From assembly GCA_024304985.1 (NCBI GenBank), contig JAMWZC010000004.1, positions 372,001 to 436,000 on the forward strand: DNA of 64,000 nucleotides. The letters run 5' to 3'. The position numbers and the translations under genes were made by a program. The notes beneath the pieces are model-generated. The model searched no databases, had not been told where the DNA came from, and saw nothing but the letters and a program-made list of their open reading frames with translations. Numbering within the stretch: position 1 is the stretch's first letter; each line of letters opens with the position of its first letter. The stretch comes from Paracoccaceae bacterium (GTDB lineage Bacteria; Pseudomonadota; Alphaproteobacteria; Rhodobacterales; Rhodobacteraceae). This document shows positions 26,647 through 35,115 of the stretch, in pieces.

Positions 26647-27701
26647 GTCCGCGCCCTCGGGTCCAGCAGACGGTAAAGCGCGTCCGACCCCTTGTTGATC
26701 GCCACGAACACCGCCCCGATCACCAGCGTCGCGCCCAGCACCGCGTTCATGTCCGCATTCAAAAGCGCCGTGGTCAGGTAATTCCCGATACCGGGCCAAG
26801 AAAACACCGTCTCGATCATCACGGACCCTTCCAGCAGCCCAGCATAGCTCAGCCCGATCACCGTGATCAGCTGCACCCGGATCGGGCGAAAGGCATGCCG
26901 CCACAGCACCACCCGCTCGGGCACCCCCTTGACGCGGGCGGTGATGATGAACTCCTGCCCCAACTGCTCCAGCATGAAACTGCGGGTCATGCGCGCGATA
27001 TAGGCGAGGCTGAAAAACCCAAGGATCGTGGCCGGCAGAACGATATGGGAAAAGGCGCTGCGAAAGGCCTCCCAGTTTCCCGCGATGGCGCTGTCCAGCA
27101 ACAACAGGCCCGACCGCACCGGCACCATCCCGTCAAGGAAAATGTCGATCCTCCCCGGCCCTCCGACCCATCGCAACTTGGCGTAGAACAGCACCAACCC
27201 CACCAGACCCAGCCAGAAAGCCGGGATCGCATAGCCCGCAAGCCCGATCACGCGGATCACCTGATCCACCCATGTGCCCTGCCGCGCGGCGGCCCAGACC
27301 CCCATAGGCACGCCCAGCGCCACACCGATCAGGATGCCAAGCGTGGCCATTTCCAGCGTCGCTGGGAAAACCCGCGCCAGATCATCGGCCACCGCCCGCC
27401 CGGTGGATACCGATTGCCCCAGATCGCCCTGCACCACATCGCCCACGTAGCGGGCGAATTGCACGACCCACGGATCATGCAGCCCCATGGCCTGACGCGC
27501 CGCCTCATAGGTTTCGACGCTGGCGCGGTCCCCCACGACCGCAAGCACAGGATCAATGGGCACCACGCGACCGATCACAAAGGTGATCGCCAGCAGCCCC
27601 AGAAAGGTGACCGCCACGGTCAGAACAAACCGCAGCGGCGGCCAAACGCGCTGCGCCAGCTTGCGGGCCGGAGCTTGGGTCATGGTCTGCGTCAGGGTCA
27701 T
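26643..27701 (-). CDS. Peptide/nickel-type ABC transporter permease (DppB/NikB-like)
   Basis: A 352-residue permease, first gene of the minus-strand operon. The opening helix is RFVLTVAVTFLGLLAITFVI, then DPVLAVVGDRASVETYEAAR and GLHDPWVVQFARYVGDVVQG, both standard in DppB. The coupling segment is TARVKGVPERVVLWRHAFRP. Tandem ATGs occur at 27704 and 27701; the second was taken because GGGAG is then better spaced. The gene diverges from the XRE-cupin gene; its binding protein is encoded on that other arm at 28422. Confidence 0.88.
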   Translation of the reverse strand: MTLTQTMTQAPARKLAQRVWPPLRFVLTVAVTFLGLLAITFVIGRVVPIDPVLAVVGDRASVETYEAARQAMGLHDPWVVQFARYVGDVVQGDLGQSVSTGRAVADDLARVFPATLEMATLGILIGVALGVPMGVWAAARQGTWVDQVIRVIGLAGYAIPAFWLGLVGLVLFYAKLRWVGGPGRIDIFLDGMVPVRSGLLLLDSAIAGNWEAFRSAFSHIVLPATILGFFSLAYIARMTRSFMLEQLGQEFIITARVKGVPERVVLWRHAFRPIRVQLITVIGLSYAGLLEGSVMIETVFSWPGIGNYLTTALLNADMNAVLGATLVIGAVFVAINKGSDALYRLLDPRART

Positions 27702-27735
27702 CATCTCTCCCGCTTTGGGCAAGCGTAACAAATTA

Positions 27736-27752
27736 TTTTTGACCTATCAAAA
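27736..27752. promoter_or_regulatory. Inverted repeat in the divergent ABC/XRE promoter
   Basis: TTTTGA-CCTA-TCAAAA (27737-27752; preceding T at 27736) lies in an AT-rich 83-bp gap between the permease operon and the XRE-cupin gene. TTGAC-like -35 elements overlap it on both strands with plausible 17-base spacing, so a bound regulator would affect both directions. The natural candidate is the XRE-cupin protein. Confidence 0.45.
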
Positions 27753-27784
27753 TTTTTTTACTAGCCTTCGAGTCGGAGGCCCGC

Positions 27785-28384
27785 ATGACCGAAGCTGCCC
27801 GACAGACAGACACGCAAAGTCCGCCCGCCTTTGGCGGTCGCATTCGCGAATTGCGTCGCAAGGCGGGGCTGACCTTGCAGACATTGGCGGATCAGGCGGG
27901 TATCTCGGTCGGGTTTCTTTCGCAGGTGGAACGCGACAAGGCGACCCCCAGCCTTGGCACCTTGGCCAGTCTGGCAGGTGCGCTGGACGTGGATATCGAC
28001 GTATTCGTCGCCACGCCCAAACCCGCCGACAGCATCACCCGCGCGGGAGAGCGGCCACGCTTTTCGTTGACCGATGCCTCGCTGTCCTATGAGCGGATCA
28101 ACACGACCCTGCCCGGCGGCACATTGTCGTCGCTGATCGTGCATATCCCCGTGGGCTATGCATCCGAGGTGACAGCCCATGTCGGCGAAGAGTTGATCAT
28201 GGTGCTGGACGGCACCCTGAAACAGACCCTCGGCGCGGCGAGTTTCGTGCTGAACCCCGGCGACAGCCTGCATTTCATGGGCGATACGCCCCATTCATTT
28301 GCCAATATCGGGGAAGGCCCCGCCCGTCTTTTGTGGACAGGCACCTCGCCCCGCCTGATCGGACGATCCCCCGAACGCCCGTAG
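27785..28384 (+). CDS. XRE-family transcriptional regulator with C-terminal cupin domain
   Basis: A 199-residue regulator. The HTH_3 domain (about 17-75) reads IRELRRKAGLTLQTLADQAG, then ISVGFLSQVERDKATPSLGT; the cupin domain (about 115-190) has HIPVGYASEVTAHVGEELIM and NPGDSLHFMGDTPHSFAN, so it probably senses a small ligand. Relatives such as PuuR control amine and amino-acid uptake or breakdown. It begins the plus-strand arm of the divergent ABC locus, with the binding-protein gene 37 bp downstream, and is likely the local regulator. Confidence 0.88.
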   Translation: MTEAARQTDTQSPPAFGGRIRELRRKAGLTLQTLADQAGISVGFLSQVERDKATPSLGTLASLAGALDVDIDVFVATPKPADSITRAGERPRFSLTDASLSYERINTTLPGGTLSSLIVHIPVGYASEVTAHVGEELIMVLDGTLKQTLGAASFVLNPGDSLHFMGDTPHSFANIGEGPARLLWTGTSPRLIGRSPERP

Positions 28385-28421
28385 CGGGGACAAGCTGCGG
28401 CATATCAACAGGAGAAGGCCC

Positions 28422-30020
28422 ATGATCTTTGCCCCTCGTAACCTTGCGGCCACGCTGGCCGTCAGCCTGATCGCGCTGTCCACCGCCCCCGTGCTGGCGG
28501 CAACGCCCGATGACGCGCTGGTGATCGCGCAGAACATCGACGACATCGTGACCATCGACCCGGCCACCGCCTATGAATTCAGCTCGGGTGAATATGTCAC
28601 CAACGCTTATGACCAACTGGTCCAGTATGACGCGACCGACACCACCACGCTGGCCCCCGGTCTGGCGGAAAGCTGGGAGATCGACGCCGCGGCCAAGACC
28701 GCCGTGTTCAAGCTGCGCGACGGCGTGACCTTCCATTCCGGCAACCCGCTGACCGGGGCCGATGTGGTGGGCAGCTGGAAACGTGTCCTGGTGCTGAACA
28801 AAGCCCCCGCTTTCATCCTCGCGAACCTTGACTGGACGGCCGAGAATATCGAAGAAATGGTCACCGCCGATGGCAACACCGTCACCGTGCGCTGGACCGG
28901 CGATTTCGCCCCCTCCTTCGTGCTGAACGTGCTGGCCTCGCGTCCCGCAACCGTGGTGGATGTGCAAACCGCCATGGCGAACGAGGTGGACGGCGACATG
29001 GGCCATGCCTGGATGAACCAGAACAGCGCAGGCACCGGCCCGTTCAAGCTGGCCCGCTTCGCCCCCGGCGAGGTGCTGATGCTGGAAGCGAACCCTGCCT
29101 ATTGGGGCGGTGCGCCCGCGATGCAACGCGTGCTGATCCGTCACGTGCCTGAGGCTGCGACACAGCGTCTTTTGCTGGAATCCGGCGATGTGGACATGGC
29201 CAAGAACCTGTCCCCCGATCAGGTCGCGGGCCTTGCGGGCAATGAGGCCGTCAAAGTGGAAACCTATCCCCAGACCGCCGTTCACTGGTTCAGCTTCAAC
29301 CAGAAGACCGAAGCCCTGACCAACCCCGCGCTGTGGGAAGCCGCCCGCTATCTGGTGGATTATCAGGGCATGGCCGACAGCTTCCTGAAAGGCCAGATGG
29401 AGGTGCATCAGGCGTTCTGGCCCGAAGGTTTCCCCGGCGCGCTGACCGACACGCCCTTCAGCTATGACCCCGACAAGGCCAAGGAGATTCTGGCTGCGGG
29501 CGGGGTAGAGCTGCCCCTGACCATCGAACTGGACGTGATCAACTCGGCCCCCTTCACCGATATCGCGGCCAGCCTGCAACAGACCTTCGCGCCAGCCGGC
29601 ATCAACTTCGAGATCCTGCCCGGCACGGGTGCGCAGGTGATCACCAAGTATCGCGCGCGGACGCATCAGGGGATGCTGCTCTATTGGGGCCCGGACTTCA
29701 TGGACCCCCATTCCAACGCCAAGGCCTTTGCCCATAACGCCGACAATGCGGACGACAAATATGTCTCGACCACCACATGGCGCAACGCATGGATGCCGCC
29801 CGCCGAGGTGAACGCAAAGACCATGGCGGCACTGGCCGAACAGGACACCGACACCCGCAACCAGATGTATCTGGATCTGCAACAGCAGATGCAGGCCGAA
29901 GCGCCCTTCGTCATCATGTTCCAGGCGATCAAGCAGGTGGCCATGGCCGACCGGGTGGATGGCTATGTGAACGGCGCCAGCTCGGATTATGTCTACTACC
30001 GGCTGGTGGAAAAGAACTGA
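28422..30020 (+). CDS. ABC transporter substrate-binding protein, peptide/nickel family (SBP_bac_5)
   Basis: A 532-residue periplasmic protein with a Sec signal (LAATLAVSLIALSTAPVLAA). Family blocks include YVTNAYDQLVQYDATD, LAESWEIDAAAKTAVFKLRD, NSAGTGPFKLARFAPGE and SGDVDMAKNLSPDQVAGL. AGGAGAAGG precedes the ATG. It is the only binding-protein gene at this locus and presumably serves the divergent B-C-D-F subunits at 24159-27701. The downstream M24 peptidase points to peptide cargo; the short ATPases resemble nickel systems, so the ligand is open. Confidence 0.87.
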   Translation: MIFAPRNLAATLAVSLIALSTAPVLAATPDDALVIAQNIDDIVTIDPATAYEFSSGEYVTNAYDQLVQYDATDTTTLAPGLAESWEIDAAAKTAVFKLRDGVTFHSGNPLTGADVVGSWKRVLVLNKAPAFILANLDWTAENIEEMVTADGNTVTVRWTGDFAPSFVLNVLASRPATVVDVQTAMANEVDGDMGHAWMNQNSAGTGPFKLARFAPGEVLMLEANPAYWGGAPAMQRVLIRHVPEAATQRLLLESGDVDMAKNLSPDQVAGLAGNEAVKVETYPQTAVHWFSFNQKTEALTNPALWEAARYLVDYQGMADSFLKGQMEVHQAFWPEGFPGALTDTPFSYDPDKAKEILAAGGVELPLTIELDVINSAPFTDIAASLQQTFAPAGINFEILPGTGAQVITKYRARTHQGMLLYWGPDFMDPHSNAKAFAHNADNADDKYVSTTTWRNAWMPPAEVNAKTMAALAEQDTDTRNQMYLDLQQQMQAEAPFVIMFQAIKQVAMADRVDGYVNGASSDYVYYRLVEKN

Positions 30021-30032
30021 TCCCCCCCTTAT

Positions 30033-30058
30033 GCATGGGCGGCCCCGGTCGCCCATGC
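30033..30058 (+). terminator. Hairpin after the binding-protein gene
   Basis: Perfect 9-bp stem GCATGGGCG / CGCCCATGC with an 8-base loop, 13 bp after the binding-protein stop and before the GAF gene. There is no T-run, so it may be an mRNA-stabilising or attenuating hairpin rather than a full terminator. Confidence 0.5.
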
Positions 30059-30087
30059 CCCCATTCCACACACCCTCAGGAACAGCC

Positions 30088-30546
30088 ATGACCGATGCCA
30101 CCTTTGCCGCCCTGCACCGGGCCGCCGACGCCGCTTGCGGCGCGCGGCTTTTCACCGTCACCGTTCTGGACCGCACCGCAGGGCTGGCGCGCCGGGCTTA
30201 TACCTCGCATCCGCTGGACTACCCGGCAACAGGCACCAAGCCCCTGCGCGATGATGCCTGGTCCGATCTGGTCATCGGAGAGGGCAAAAGTTTCGTCGCC
30301 AACAGCACGCCCGACTTCGCGATCTATTTCAGCGATCACGCGCTGATCAACGCATTGGGCTGCGAATCCGCTCTGAACATCCCCGTCGCGGATGACAGCG
30401 GGCTGGTGGTCGGCACGGTCAATATCCTTGACGCCGCCGGTCATTTCACGCCCCAACGCGTCAGCACGCTTGAGTCGCTGGTCAAGACCCACCGCAGCGC
30501 CCTGCTGACGGCCTTTGCCACCGTCCCGATGGAGAATCCGGCATGA
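30088..30546 (+). CDS. GAF domain-containing protein
   Basis: A 152-residue single-domain protein. The GAF fold is suggested by CGARLFTVTVLDRTAGLARRA, the central DDAWSDLVIGEGKSFVANS and the closing GCESALNIPVADDSGLVVG, then TVNILDAAGHFTP, in the expected order. No output domain is attached. It overlaps the M24 peptidase gene by ATGA and probably works with it or the transporter, for instance as a ligand sensor; the role is unproven. The start at 30088 (MTDATFAALHRAADA) is in frame with a longer unsupported leader. Confidence 0.8.
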   Translation: MTDATFAALHRAADAACGARLFTVTVLDRTAGLARRAYTSHPLDYPATGTKPLRDDAWSDLVIGEGKSFVANSTPDFAIYFSDHALINALGCESALNIPVADDSGLVVGTVNILDAAGHFTPQRVSTLESLVKTHRSALLTAFATVPMENPA

Positions 30547-31619
30547 GCCGCCTTGATCGCCTGCGCGCCCGCATGAAAGACACCGGCACAGGGCTGGTCG
30601 CCCTTGCCCCCGGCGCGCATATGCGCTGGCTGCTGGGTTTTGCCCCGCACCCCGATGAACGCGCCTGCCTGCTGCTGATCGGATCCGACAAGGCGGGCTT
30701 CCTCATGCCCGCCCTGAACGCCGGCGATGCGCGGCAACATACCGACCTGCCCTTCTGGGAATGGGCCGACGCGACCGGCCCCGATGCCGCATTGGCAGCA
30801 GCACTCGCCGAACTGGCCCCCTCGCCCGACCGCGTGTCGGTCGATGAATCCATGCGCGCGGATCATGCGCTGTTGCTGCTTGATGCCTTGCCCAACCGGG
30901 CGCGCGGCTTTGCCACCGACACGGTCGGCGCGCTGCGGATGATCAAGGATGCGGAGGAGTTGGCCGCGCTGGAGGAGAACGCCCGCATCGCCGATACCGC
31001 GCAAACCGCCCTGCGCGCCGCCCTGCGCGACGGCATGACCGAACGCGAGATCGCCGCCGTCGCCCGCGCCGCCTTTGCCGCAGCAGGGGCCAACCCCGAA
31101 TTCGCCATCGTGGGAATCGGCGTGAACGGGTCCTTCCCACATCACCATACCGGCGACACGGTCCTGCGCCCCGGCCAGCCCATCGTCTGCGATATCGGCG
31201 GATCGAAGGACGGCTATTATTCCGACATCACCCGCATGGCCTGTCTGGGTGCACCGCCCGCCGACTACGCCGAAGTCCACGCCGTGGTGAATGCCGCGGT
31301 CGAGGCTGCTTTGGCCGTCATCCGTCCCGGCATCCCGGCGCAGGATGTGGACCGCGCCGCCCGCGACGCCATCGTCGCGGCAGGATATGGCGATTACTTC
31401 ACCCACCGCACCGGCCACGGGCTGGGATCGCAGATCCATGAGCCGCCCTACATCACCGGCACCAATCCCCTGCTGCTGGAGGAAGGGATGGTCTTTACCG
31501 TGGAACCCGGCATCTACCTGCCCGGACGCTTCGGCATCCGGCTGGAGGAAGTGGCCGTCGTCACCGCCACGGGCTGCCGCATCCTGTCGGGTCTGTCACG
31601 CGATCTGCATATCGCCTGA
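30543..31619 (+). CDS. M24 family metallopeptidase (Xaa-Pro dipeptidase/aminopeptidase-like)
   Basis: A 358-residue cytosolic peptidase. The N-terminal creatinase-like domain is followed by the pita-bread catalytic domain with all five metal ligands: Asp in VCDIGGSKDGYYSDITR (two Asp), His in HRTGHGLGSQIHEPPYI, Glu in GMVFTVEPGIYLPG and Glu in FGIRLEEVAVV. It probably removes residues next to proline from imported peptides, which ties in with the ABC system; some relatives act on other amides. It is the last gene of the XRE - binding protein - GAF - peptidase unit. Confidence 0.88.
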   Translation: MSRLDRLRARMKDTGTGLVALAPGAHMRWLLGFAPHPDERACLLLIGSDKAGFLMPALNAGDARQHTDLPFWEWADATGPDAALAAALAELAPSPDRVSVDESMRADHALLLLDALPNRARGFATDTVGALRMIKDAEELAALEENARIADTAQTALRAALRDGMTEREIAAVARAAFAAAGANPEFAIVGIGVNGSFPHHHTGDTVLRPGQPIVCDIGGSKDGYYSDITRMACLGAPPADYAEVHAVVNAAVEAALAVIRPGIPAQDVDRAARDAIVAAGYGDYFTHRTGHGLGSQIHEPPYITGTNPLLLEEGMVFTVEPGIYLPGRFGIRLEEVAVVTATGCRILSGLSRDLHIA

Positions 31620-31678
31620 TCCGCGCGTCTCGCGGCAATGAAACCTGTTCACAAAGCCGTTGGTGCGGTTCCCTCGCC

Positions 31679-31713
31679 CGCCGCTTGCCCCATAGTATGA
31701 CTGGCAAGCGGCG
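31679..31713 (+). terminator. Hairpin downstream of the M24 peptidase gene
   Basis: Perfect 11-bp stem CGCCGCTTGCC / GGCAAGCGGCG with a 13-base loop, 60 bp after the peptidase stop and before the Tat protein at 31799. No T-run follows. It likely marks the end of the peptidase transcript. Confidence 0.5.
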
Positions 31714-31798
31714 CGCTACCGGGTCCGCGCCAGGATCTCCGACCCGCAGATGTGGCCGGACCGCCAAGGCGGCGGCGTTTCAGACAGGAGCGTTCGGA

Positions 31799-32299
31799 AT
31801 GCCCCAGAACCAGATCAATCGCCGCAATCTTCTTGTCGCCGGGGCCGCAACGGCCGGTGCTGTTCTGACCACCGGAGCCTCCGGCCTGCTGGTGCCCGCG
31901 CGGGCACAGGGTCTTGCCCCTACCCCGACCATGCGGGGCGGGGCCAACAATTACCTGCCGGGCGCCCCCATCGTCGAACGGATCGGCGGTGGTGGCTTCT
32001 GGATGACGGGCACGGTCCGTCGCGCGGGTGACGGCGCTCCGCTGGAAGGTATCCGCATCCAGATTTGGGCCCACACGACCGAGGGTCATGAGCGTGATCC
32101 CCACAGCCATGGGGCCACGCTGACCCGTGCGGACGGCACCTTCCGGCTGGAAATGCCACAGATCGTGCCCGCCTTCGGACAACCTCACGGACATCTCGCC
32201 TATGATGACACCGCCTTTCAGACCGTATTCCTGCGTCCCGTGATGCGCAGCCCCGGCGACACGACCCTCAACGCGGATTTGGTGTTGCAGCCCGCCTGA
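31799..32299 (+). CDS. Tat-exported intradiol-dioxygenase-like beta-sandwich protein
   Basis: A 166-residue protein with a twin-arginine signal (INRRNLLVAGAATAG, then VPARAQ). The mature part resembles the catechol/protocatechuate intradiol dioxygenase fold: GTVRRAGDGAPLEGIRIQIW, ADGTFRLEMP and GQPHGHLAYDDTAF, where His130 and His132 match the iron-binding histidines. The first tyrosine ligand position (GxY) reads GH at 96-97, and the segment that should supply the second tyrosine is short, so classic ring-cleavage activity is doubtful. CAGGAG precedes the ATG. The next gene, 4 bp downstream, encodes a haem-type membrane protein, suggesting a periplasmic redox pair. Confidence 0.7.
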   Translation: MPQNQINRRNLLVAGAATAGAVLTTGASGLLVPARAQGLAPTPTMRGGANNYLPGAPIVERIGGGGFWMTGTVRRAGDGAPLEGIRIQIWAHTTEGHERDPHSHGATLTRADGTFRLEMPQIVPAFGQPHGHLAYDDTAFQTVFLRPVMRSPGDTTLNADLVLQPA

Positions 32300-32303
32300 T
32301 ATA

Positions 32304-32915
32304 ATGGGCTCGTTTCGCGCTATTCTGATCTGGGCCGCTGTCGCTGCCGCAGCCACCGTGCCTGTCGCCGTGGCCCTTGGCAGCCCGCTGCTGGCCTGGC
32401 GTGAACCGATCTACATCATCGCCGGTTTCGCGGGTATTGTTGCGATGGCACTGCTCCTGCTGCAACCGCTGTTGGCGGGGGGATATCTGCCCGGTCTGCC
32501 GATGCGGCAAGGGCGGTATCTGCATCGCTGGACCGGGGCACTGATCCTGCTGGCGGTGATCATCCATGTGGCAGGGCTTTGGCTGACCAGCCCGCCCGAT
32601 GTGATCGACGCGCTGCTGTTCGCCTCGCCCACCCCGTTTTCGGCATGGGGCGTCGTGGCGATGTGGGCCGTCTTCGCGGCCGCCCTTCTGGCGCTGCTGC
32701 GCCGCCCGCTGCGGATCGGGATCAGACCGTGGCGTCTGGGTCATTCCGCACTGGCGCTGATCATCGTGCTGGGCAGCGCCATCCATGCGGTGCTGATCCA
32801 CGGGACGATGGGAACCGTCTCGAAAACGCTGCTCTGCATCCTTGCCGTGGCAGCGACCCTGAAGGTTCTGACAGACTTGCGGACGTCGGCGCTGCTCGGA
32901 CGCTCACGCGGCTGA
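32304..32915 (+). CDS. Ferric-reductase-like/cytochrome b-type membrane protein
   Basis: A 203-residue integral membrane protein with about six helices. His residues sit in helices as expected for b-haem ligation: RYLHRWTG, VIIHVAGLW, RLGHSALAL and SAIHAVLIHG. This pattern fits the ferric-reductase-like transmembrane domain (compare MsrQ/YedZ and NADPH-oxidase cores). No flavin or NAD domain is attached, so it would pass electrons to or from a partner, most likely the Tat-exported protein encoded just upstream. The specific reaction is not known. Confidence 0.72.
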   Translation: MGSFRAILIWAAVAAAATVPVAVALGSPLLAWREPIYIIAGFAGIVAMALLLLQPLLAGGYLPGLPMRQGRYLHRWTGALILLAVIIHVAGLWLTSPPDVIDALLFASPTPFSAWGVVAMWAVFAAALLALLRRPLRIGIRPWRLGHSALALIIVLGSAIHAVLIHGTMGTVSKTLLCILAVAATLKVLTDLRTSALLGRSRG

Positions 32916-33216
32916 AATGAAGGCCCGCATCACCCCCACATGAAGACCGCGCGACATTTTACGGAACTCCACGCGCCGGGGCACGTTGTCTCTCCAAGGG
33001 AACGCAAAAAACGTGCGACCGGCAGGGCAAGACAAAGCCTTTCTGTCCGGTCAGCATGAAACCCAGAGACAAGATCCGGTGGCCACGCTGCCGGTGCCCC
33101 GAGAGGCAGTGAAACAATCGTCATTCGTTCAAGCCTGGGACCGGCCATGTGCCGGCCAGACGCTTGATCGGCAATTTTCCGCATCCCATCCGGGGTGCCG
33201 ACTCAGGAGGTCATTC
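32916..33216. other. 301-bp intergenic region, no gene seen
   Basis: No ORF with plausible coding character and no RNA gene is seen. It should hold the promoter of the secreted repeat protein; AGGAGG directly before its ATG is clear, but I cannot pick a confident -35/-10 pair. Confidence 0.5.
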
Positions 33217-33834
33217 ATGACACCGAAACTTTTCGCAACGACCGTGATTCCGCTGATGCTTGCAACCGCCGCAGGCGCCCAGACGGCATCTGCCCCCCAG
33301 CCCATGATGGGCGAAACATGGAGCGAAGCCACTGCAGAAGCTTTCTTCACCGATGACGGCACGATGTCGCTGCGTTCGGACGCTGATATCCAGACCAGCT
33401 GGGCCGCATTGACCGCCGAAGAACAGTCCACCGTCCGTGCGGATTGCGTGGCCGTGGACGACAGTGCCGCGAACAACACGTCTGGCGCTGCGGAAACCGG
33501 CACCGGTCAAAGCAACAGCAGCACTTTCGGCACCGCGACCACAGGGGCTGACACGACCGCCGGGTCAGGTGGGACGTCGGACATCAACTCGGGTGCATCG
33601 GCCACCGGGACGGTGCAGTCGGACCCCAGCACCTTTGGTTCTGCGGAAACCGGCACGGATTCAACCGGGGCAGCCGCGTCCGGTTCGGCTGACACAAGCA
33701 CGACCGGCACCGCGGAAAGCGGCACCGGCCAGACCAACAGCAGCACCTTCGGCACCGCAGCGACGGGAACCGGCTTCGATCAGGTGTCGCAGGAATCCTG
33801 GAGCGAGCTGTGCAGCATCGTCAGCGATCTGTGA
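33217..33834 (+). CDS. Secreted low-complexity protein with Thr/Ser/Gly repeats, unknown function
   Basis: A 205-residue protein with a Sec signal (LFATTVIPLMLATAAGAQ). The N-terminal part (about 25-80) has a small ordered segment, DADIQTSWAALTAEEQSTV, ending in a single Cys (RADC). A long acidic Thr/Ser/Gly/Ala linker follows with three related 14-residue repeats, and the C-terminus (GFDQVSQESWSELCSIVSDL) brings a second Cys. The two cysteines could form a disulfide across the linker. AGGAGG precedes the ATG at 33217. A strong terminator follows, so it is monocistronic. I do not recognise the family. Confidence 0.7.
   Translation: MTPKLFATTVIPLMLATAAGAQTASAPQPMMGETWSEATAEAFFTDDGTMSLRSDADIQTSWAALTAEEQSTVRADCVAVDDSAANNTSGAAETGTGQSNSSTFGTATTGADTTAGSGGTSDINSGASATGTVQSDPSTFGSAETGTDSTGAAASGSADTSTTGTAESGTGQTNSSTFGTAATGTGFDQVSQESWSELCSIVSDL
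33499..33762 (+). repeat. Three in-frame repeats within the secreted protein gene
   Basis: Three 42-base units at 33499-33540, 33607-33648 and 33721-33762 encode GTGQSNSSTFGTAT, GTVQSDPSTFGSAE and GTGQTNSSTFGTAA. The first and third are nearly identical at DNA level; the middle one is diverged. Such units can expand or contract by slippage or recombination. Confidence 0.75.
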
Positions 33835-33862
33835 TCCAAGCTCACGCGTGACGACCACAGAA

Positions 33863-33892
33863 GAAAGGGGCGCGGATTTCCGCGCCCCTTTC
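33863..33892 (+). terminator. Strong hairpin terminator
   Basis: Perfect 14-bp stem GAAAGGGGCGCGGA / TCCGCGCCCCTTTC around a 2-base centre (in practice a 13-bp stem with a 4-base loop), 29 bp after the secreted repeat protein stop, with a TTT tract in the 3' arm. Confidence 0.8.
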
Positions 33893-34218
33893 CGCATGCC
33901 CGCGAACGTCAGGACGTCGGGACACGCACAAAATCATGAACCACGCCAGGAAAAGAGCCATATGTCCCCGCCTCGCTCCGGTGGACGGGCGGGGTGACGG
34001 AACAGCACGTCCATCATCTGATTCAGCCTTTGATCCACGGTCCCTGCATTGCGGATGATGCCGCCATCGGCGGACGTCGCCTTGGTGAAATGGCGTGTCA
34101 GTCAGCCCCGGCCTGCCACGCATAAATCAAAGAAGATTGGAAAAAGACCTGCGCCGTATTACGCTGGAACTGCAAAGTGACGTCGCCTTCTGGTCCTGAC
34201 ACATGACGGAGAGTGCTG
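33893..34218. other. 326-bp intergenic region with a possible promoter
   Basis: No convincing gene. The right end is AT-rich and shows TTGGAA (34137-34142) and TACGCT (34160-34165) 17 bases apart, a weak sigma70-type candidate about 55 bp before the OmpA-domain gene. Otherwise nothing identifiable. Confidence 0.35.
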
Positions 34219-35115
34219 ATGTTTGTCAAAGGCTTGACCCTTGCCCTGATCCTGACGGCATCAGGCGCGTTGGCACAGACCCGCGTTCTGGACGTCGTGC
34301 CTTACACTGGCTCGGAAGAACGCCCCGGCGACCGGATCGAGGAGGCCTTCGGACAGACGGAACGGGTCACCGGTTTCGCCGATGGGGCGGTCATCAGCGC
34401 GCCATTTGAGGGGCGCATCCTGCTGCGACGGTTCAAGAATCCGCCGGGCAAATCCACCTTCGAAATCGTCGAAAACTACCGCGCCGCGCTGACGGCGCAG
34501 GGGATGGCGCTCGACTGGTCATGCTCCAGCAGGTCAGACTGCGGCAACCAGAGCGACGGCGGCTGGAAAAGCCGCAACGGCATGAACCTCGGGATCGGCA
34601 GCGATGTGCAATACCTGACAGGCACCATGAGCTTCGAAGGGGCGCGGGTCCATGTCTCGGTCGGTGTCGAAAAGAACAACCATTATGTGCAAGTCCTTCA
34701 GGCCGATGCCATGGCCACGGATCAGGTCAAGGTCACCGATGCCGCCGCCATGGCCGCAGCGATCGACAGCGAAGGCAAGATCGCGCTGGACAACATCTAT
34801 TTCGATTTCGGCAGCGCCGTGCTGCAACCGGCCTCTGATCCCGCCATCACGGAAATCGCGCGGCTGCTGGCCGACCGCGCAGGATTGCAGCTCTATGTCG
34901 TGGGCCACACCGACAGTGTCGGCACGCTTGAGTCCAACCTTGCCCTGTCGCGGGCGCGGGCTCAGGCCGTGGTGGAGGCGCTCGAGGCCCGCTTCGGTGT
35001 GGCGGTAGGGCGCGCCGTGCCGGCAGGTGTCGGCCCCTTGGCCCCGGTCGCCACGAACACAACCGAGGCCGGGCGGCAGGCCAACCGGCGGGTCGAGATC
35101 GTGGCACGCCAATGA
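34219..35115 (+). CDS. OmpA-family protein (periplasmic, peptidoglycan-binding C-terminus)
   Basis: A 298-residue exported protein with signal MFVKGLTLALILTASGALAQ. Residues about 25-175 form a domain I do not recognise, containing the Cys pair SCSSRSDCGN. The C-terminal OmpA domain starts at LDNIYFDFGSAVLQ and includes QLYVVGHTDSVGTLESNLALS, then SRARAQAVVEAL and NRRVEIV, which carry the Asp and Arg residues that bind diaminopimelate. The ATG at 34219 with GGAGAG upstream was chosen over the in-frame GTG two codons earlier. It overlaps the next gene by 4 bp. Confidence 0.88.
   Translation: MFVKGLTLALILTASGALAQTRVLDVVPYTGSEERPGDRIEEAFGQTERVTGFADGAVISAPFEGRILLRRFKNPPGKSTFEIVENYRAALTAQGMALDWSCSSRSDCGNQSDGGWKSRNGMNLGIGSDVQYLTGTMSFEGARVHVSVGVEKNNHYVQVLQADAMATDQVKVTDAAAMAAAIDSEGKIALDNIYFDFGSAVLQPASDPAITEIARLLADRAGLQLYVVGHTDSVGTLESNLALSRARAQAVVEALEARFGVAVGRAVPAGVGPLAPVATNTTEAGRQANRRVEIVARQ

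Noticed and set aside
10107-27750. The same octamer CCTATCAA in the fds operator (10107) and the XRE-cupin promoter (27743), suggesting one regulator
   Set aside because: The other arms and spacers differ and the regulators are from different families; a single 8-mer match in 64 kb is compatible with chance.
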